From DAOTTI01 sp034437795 (GTDB lineage Bacteria > Chloroflexota > UBA11872 > UBA12225): a stretch of 6,236 nt of DNA. Shown here piece by piece: positions 5,964-6,236 of the stretch. The notes under the pieces are model-generated. The model had not been told where the DNA came from. It ran no database searches and was given only the letters and a program-made list of their open reading frames with translations. Within the stretch, counting starts at the first letter, position 1; each line of letters begins with the position of its first letter. The translations under genes were made by a program, and so were the position numbers. Location of the stretch: positions 1-6,236 of the forward strand of contig DAOTTI010000263.1 in assembly GCA_034437795.1 (NCBI GenBank), in the 5' to 3' direction.

Positions 5964-5990
5964 CTCCCCTCGGGGCGGATGGTACCGCCC
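5964..5990 (-). promoter_or_regulatory. Ribosome binding site of the 184-aa gene, overlapped by alternative hairpins
   Basis: AGGGGAG (5970-5964) sits 8 bases before the GTG and decides the start. On the mRNA, GGGCGG (5990-5985) can pair with CCGCCC (5978-5973) around a 6-base loop, leaving the site free. The same C-run (5975-5972) can instead pair with GGGG (5969-5966) within the ribosome binding site. The two pairings share bases and exclude each other. A translational switch is possible but not shown. Confidence 0.45.
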
Positions 5991-6053
5991 ATGGCTGTCG
6001 GTCTCTTCAATTGTCCTCATCTGGAGGGCCAGAGCGCAACGGTCGCAGGGACC

Positions 6054-6083
6054 ATCTTACGTCGCCCTGGTGGGGGAGGTCAA
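6054..6083 (-). promoter_or_regulatory. Candidate sigma70-type promoter for the 184-aa gene
   Basis: On the minus strand TTGACC (6083-6078; five of six against consensus) and TAAGAT (6059-6054; four of six) are separated by 18 bases. Transcription would begin near 6047 and give a leader of about 90 bases before the GTG. This is the best promoter match in the window and lies in an otherwise empty upstream region. Confidence 0.5.
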
Positions 6084-6236
6084 AGGGCGGGGTTTTCCGG
6101 CGCCGAGAGAGCTGCCGCGCGGAGCGGCGTGACGCACGGCGTGGGCACTGCCTAGTGCACCATCAGGCCAGCGATTTGGCATTGCCTTCCCTGGTGCGCG
6201 GGCTTGCATTCCCAAAGAGGTCGTCTGAAACAGCAC
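6084..6236. other. Non-coding or unassigned right edge
   Basis: I see no credible gene, RNA or mobile element here. There is a small stem, GCACT (6145-6149) with AGTGC (6154-6158) around GCCT. Open frames crossing this stretch lack a supporting ribosome binding site and family resemblance. The 3' end of an upstream gene may lie beyond the edge. Confidence 0.4.

Noticed and set aside
5551..6132. A 193-codon plus-strand frame over the 184-aa gene
   Set aside because: It overlaps the whole coding region and the promoter of the minus-strand gene, has no ribosome binding site that I can see, and resembles no family.

Overview
The window is a GC-rich bacterial chromosomal segment with four genes, all on the minus strand. 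Reading in the direction of transcription (high to low coordinates) they are: an unrecognised 184-residue protein (5401-5955), a KimA/APC-type potassium transporter with a long proline-rich N-terminal extension (2769-5141), a very long HlyD/MacA-type membrane-fusion (adaptor) protein (336-2546), and the first 70 codons of a MacB/LolD-type ABC ATPase that runs off the left edge (1-210). I see no tRNA, rRNA, CRISPR array, insertion sequence or phage gene. High GC, strong GC-rich stem-loops between genes, one GTG start and an adaptor protein built from NPRPED-type repeats suggest an environmental high-GC bacterium. Chloroflexota would fit, but this is a guess from general resemblance and nothing in the window is diagnostic.

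Layout. 6084-6236 holds no gene or recognisable element. A good sigma70-like promoter (6054-6083) precedes the 184-aa gene, whose ribosome binding site lies inside a pair of mutually exclusive hairpins (5966-5990). A branched GC-rich inverted repeat (5343-5399) starts one base past its stop. The 259-base gap 5142-5400 also carries two small overlapping or adjacent hairpins before the KimA-like gene. After that gene comes a large hairpin containing a perfect 28-bp palindrome (2658-2714), a probable terminator. A promoter-like pair (2613-2640) and a structured 5' leader (2560-2604) follow, so the adaptor gene probably begins its own transcription unit. The adaptor and ABC ATPase genes are separated by 125 bases holding a perfect 17-bp tandem duplication (277-310) and are likely co-transcribed.

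How the genes work together. The adaptor and the ATPase, presumably with a FtsX/MacB-like permease beyond the left edge, make a tripartite ABC exporter of the MacAB type. The KimA-like protein would take up potassium with protons and is functionally separate. The 184-aa protein precedes it on the same strand and could be a partner, but this is only positional.

The most unusual feature is the adaptor. Between its two lipoyl half-domains lies an approximately 420-residue helical region made of about thirteen 25-residue repeats, arranged as two arms with different repeat consensus sequences around a central GRPGGP turn. This is far longer than the hairpin of ordinary MacA/HlyD proteins.
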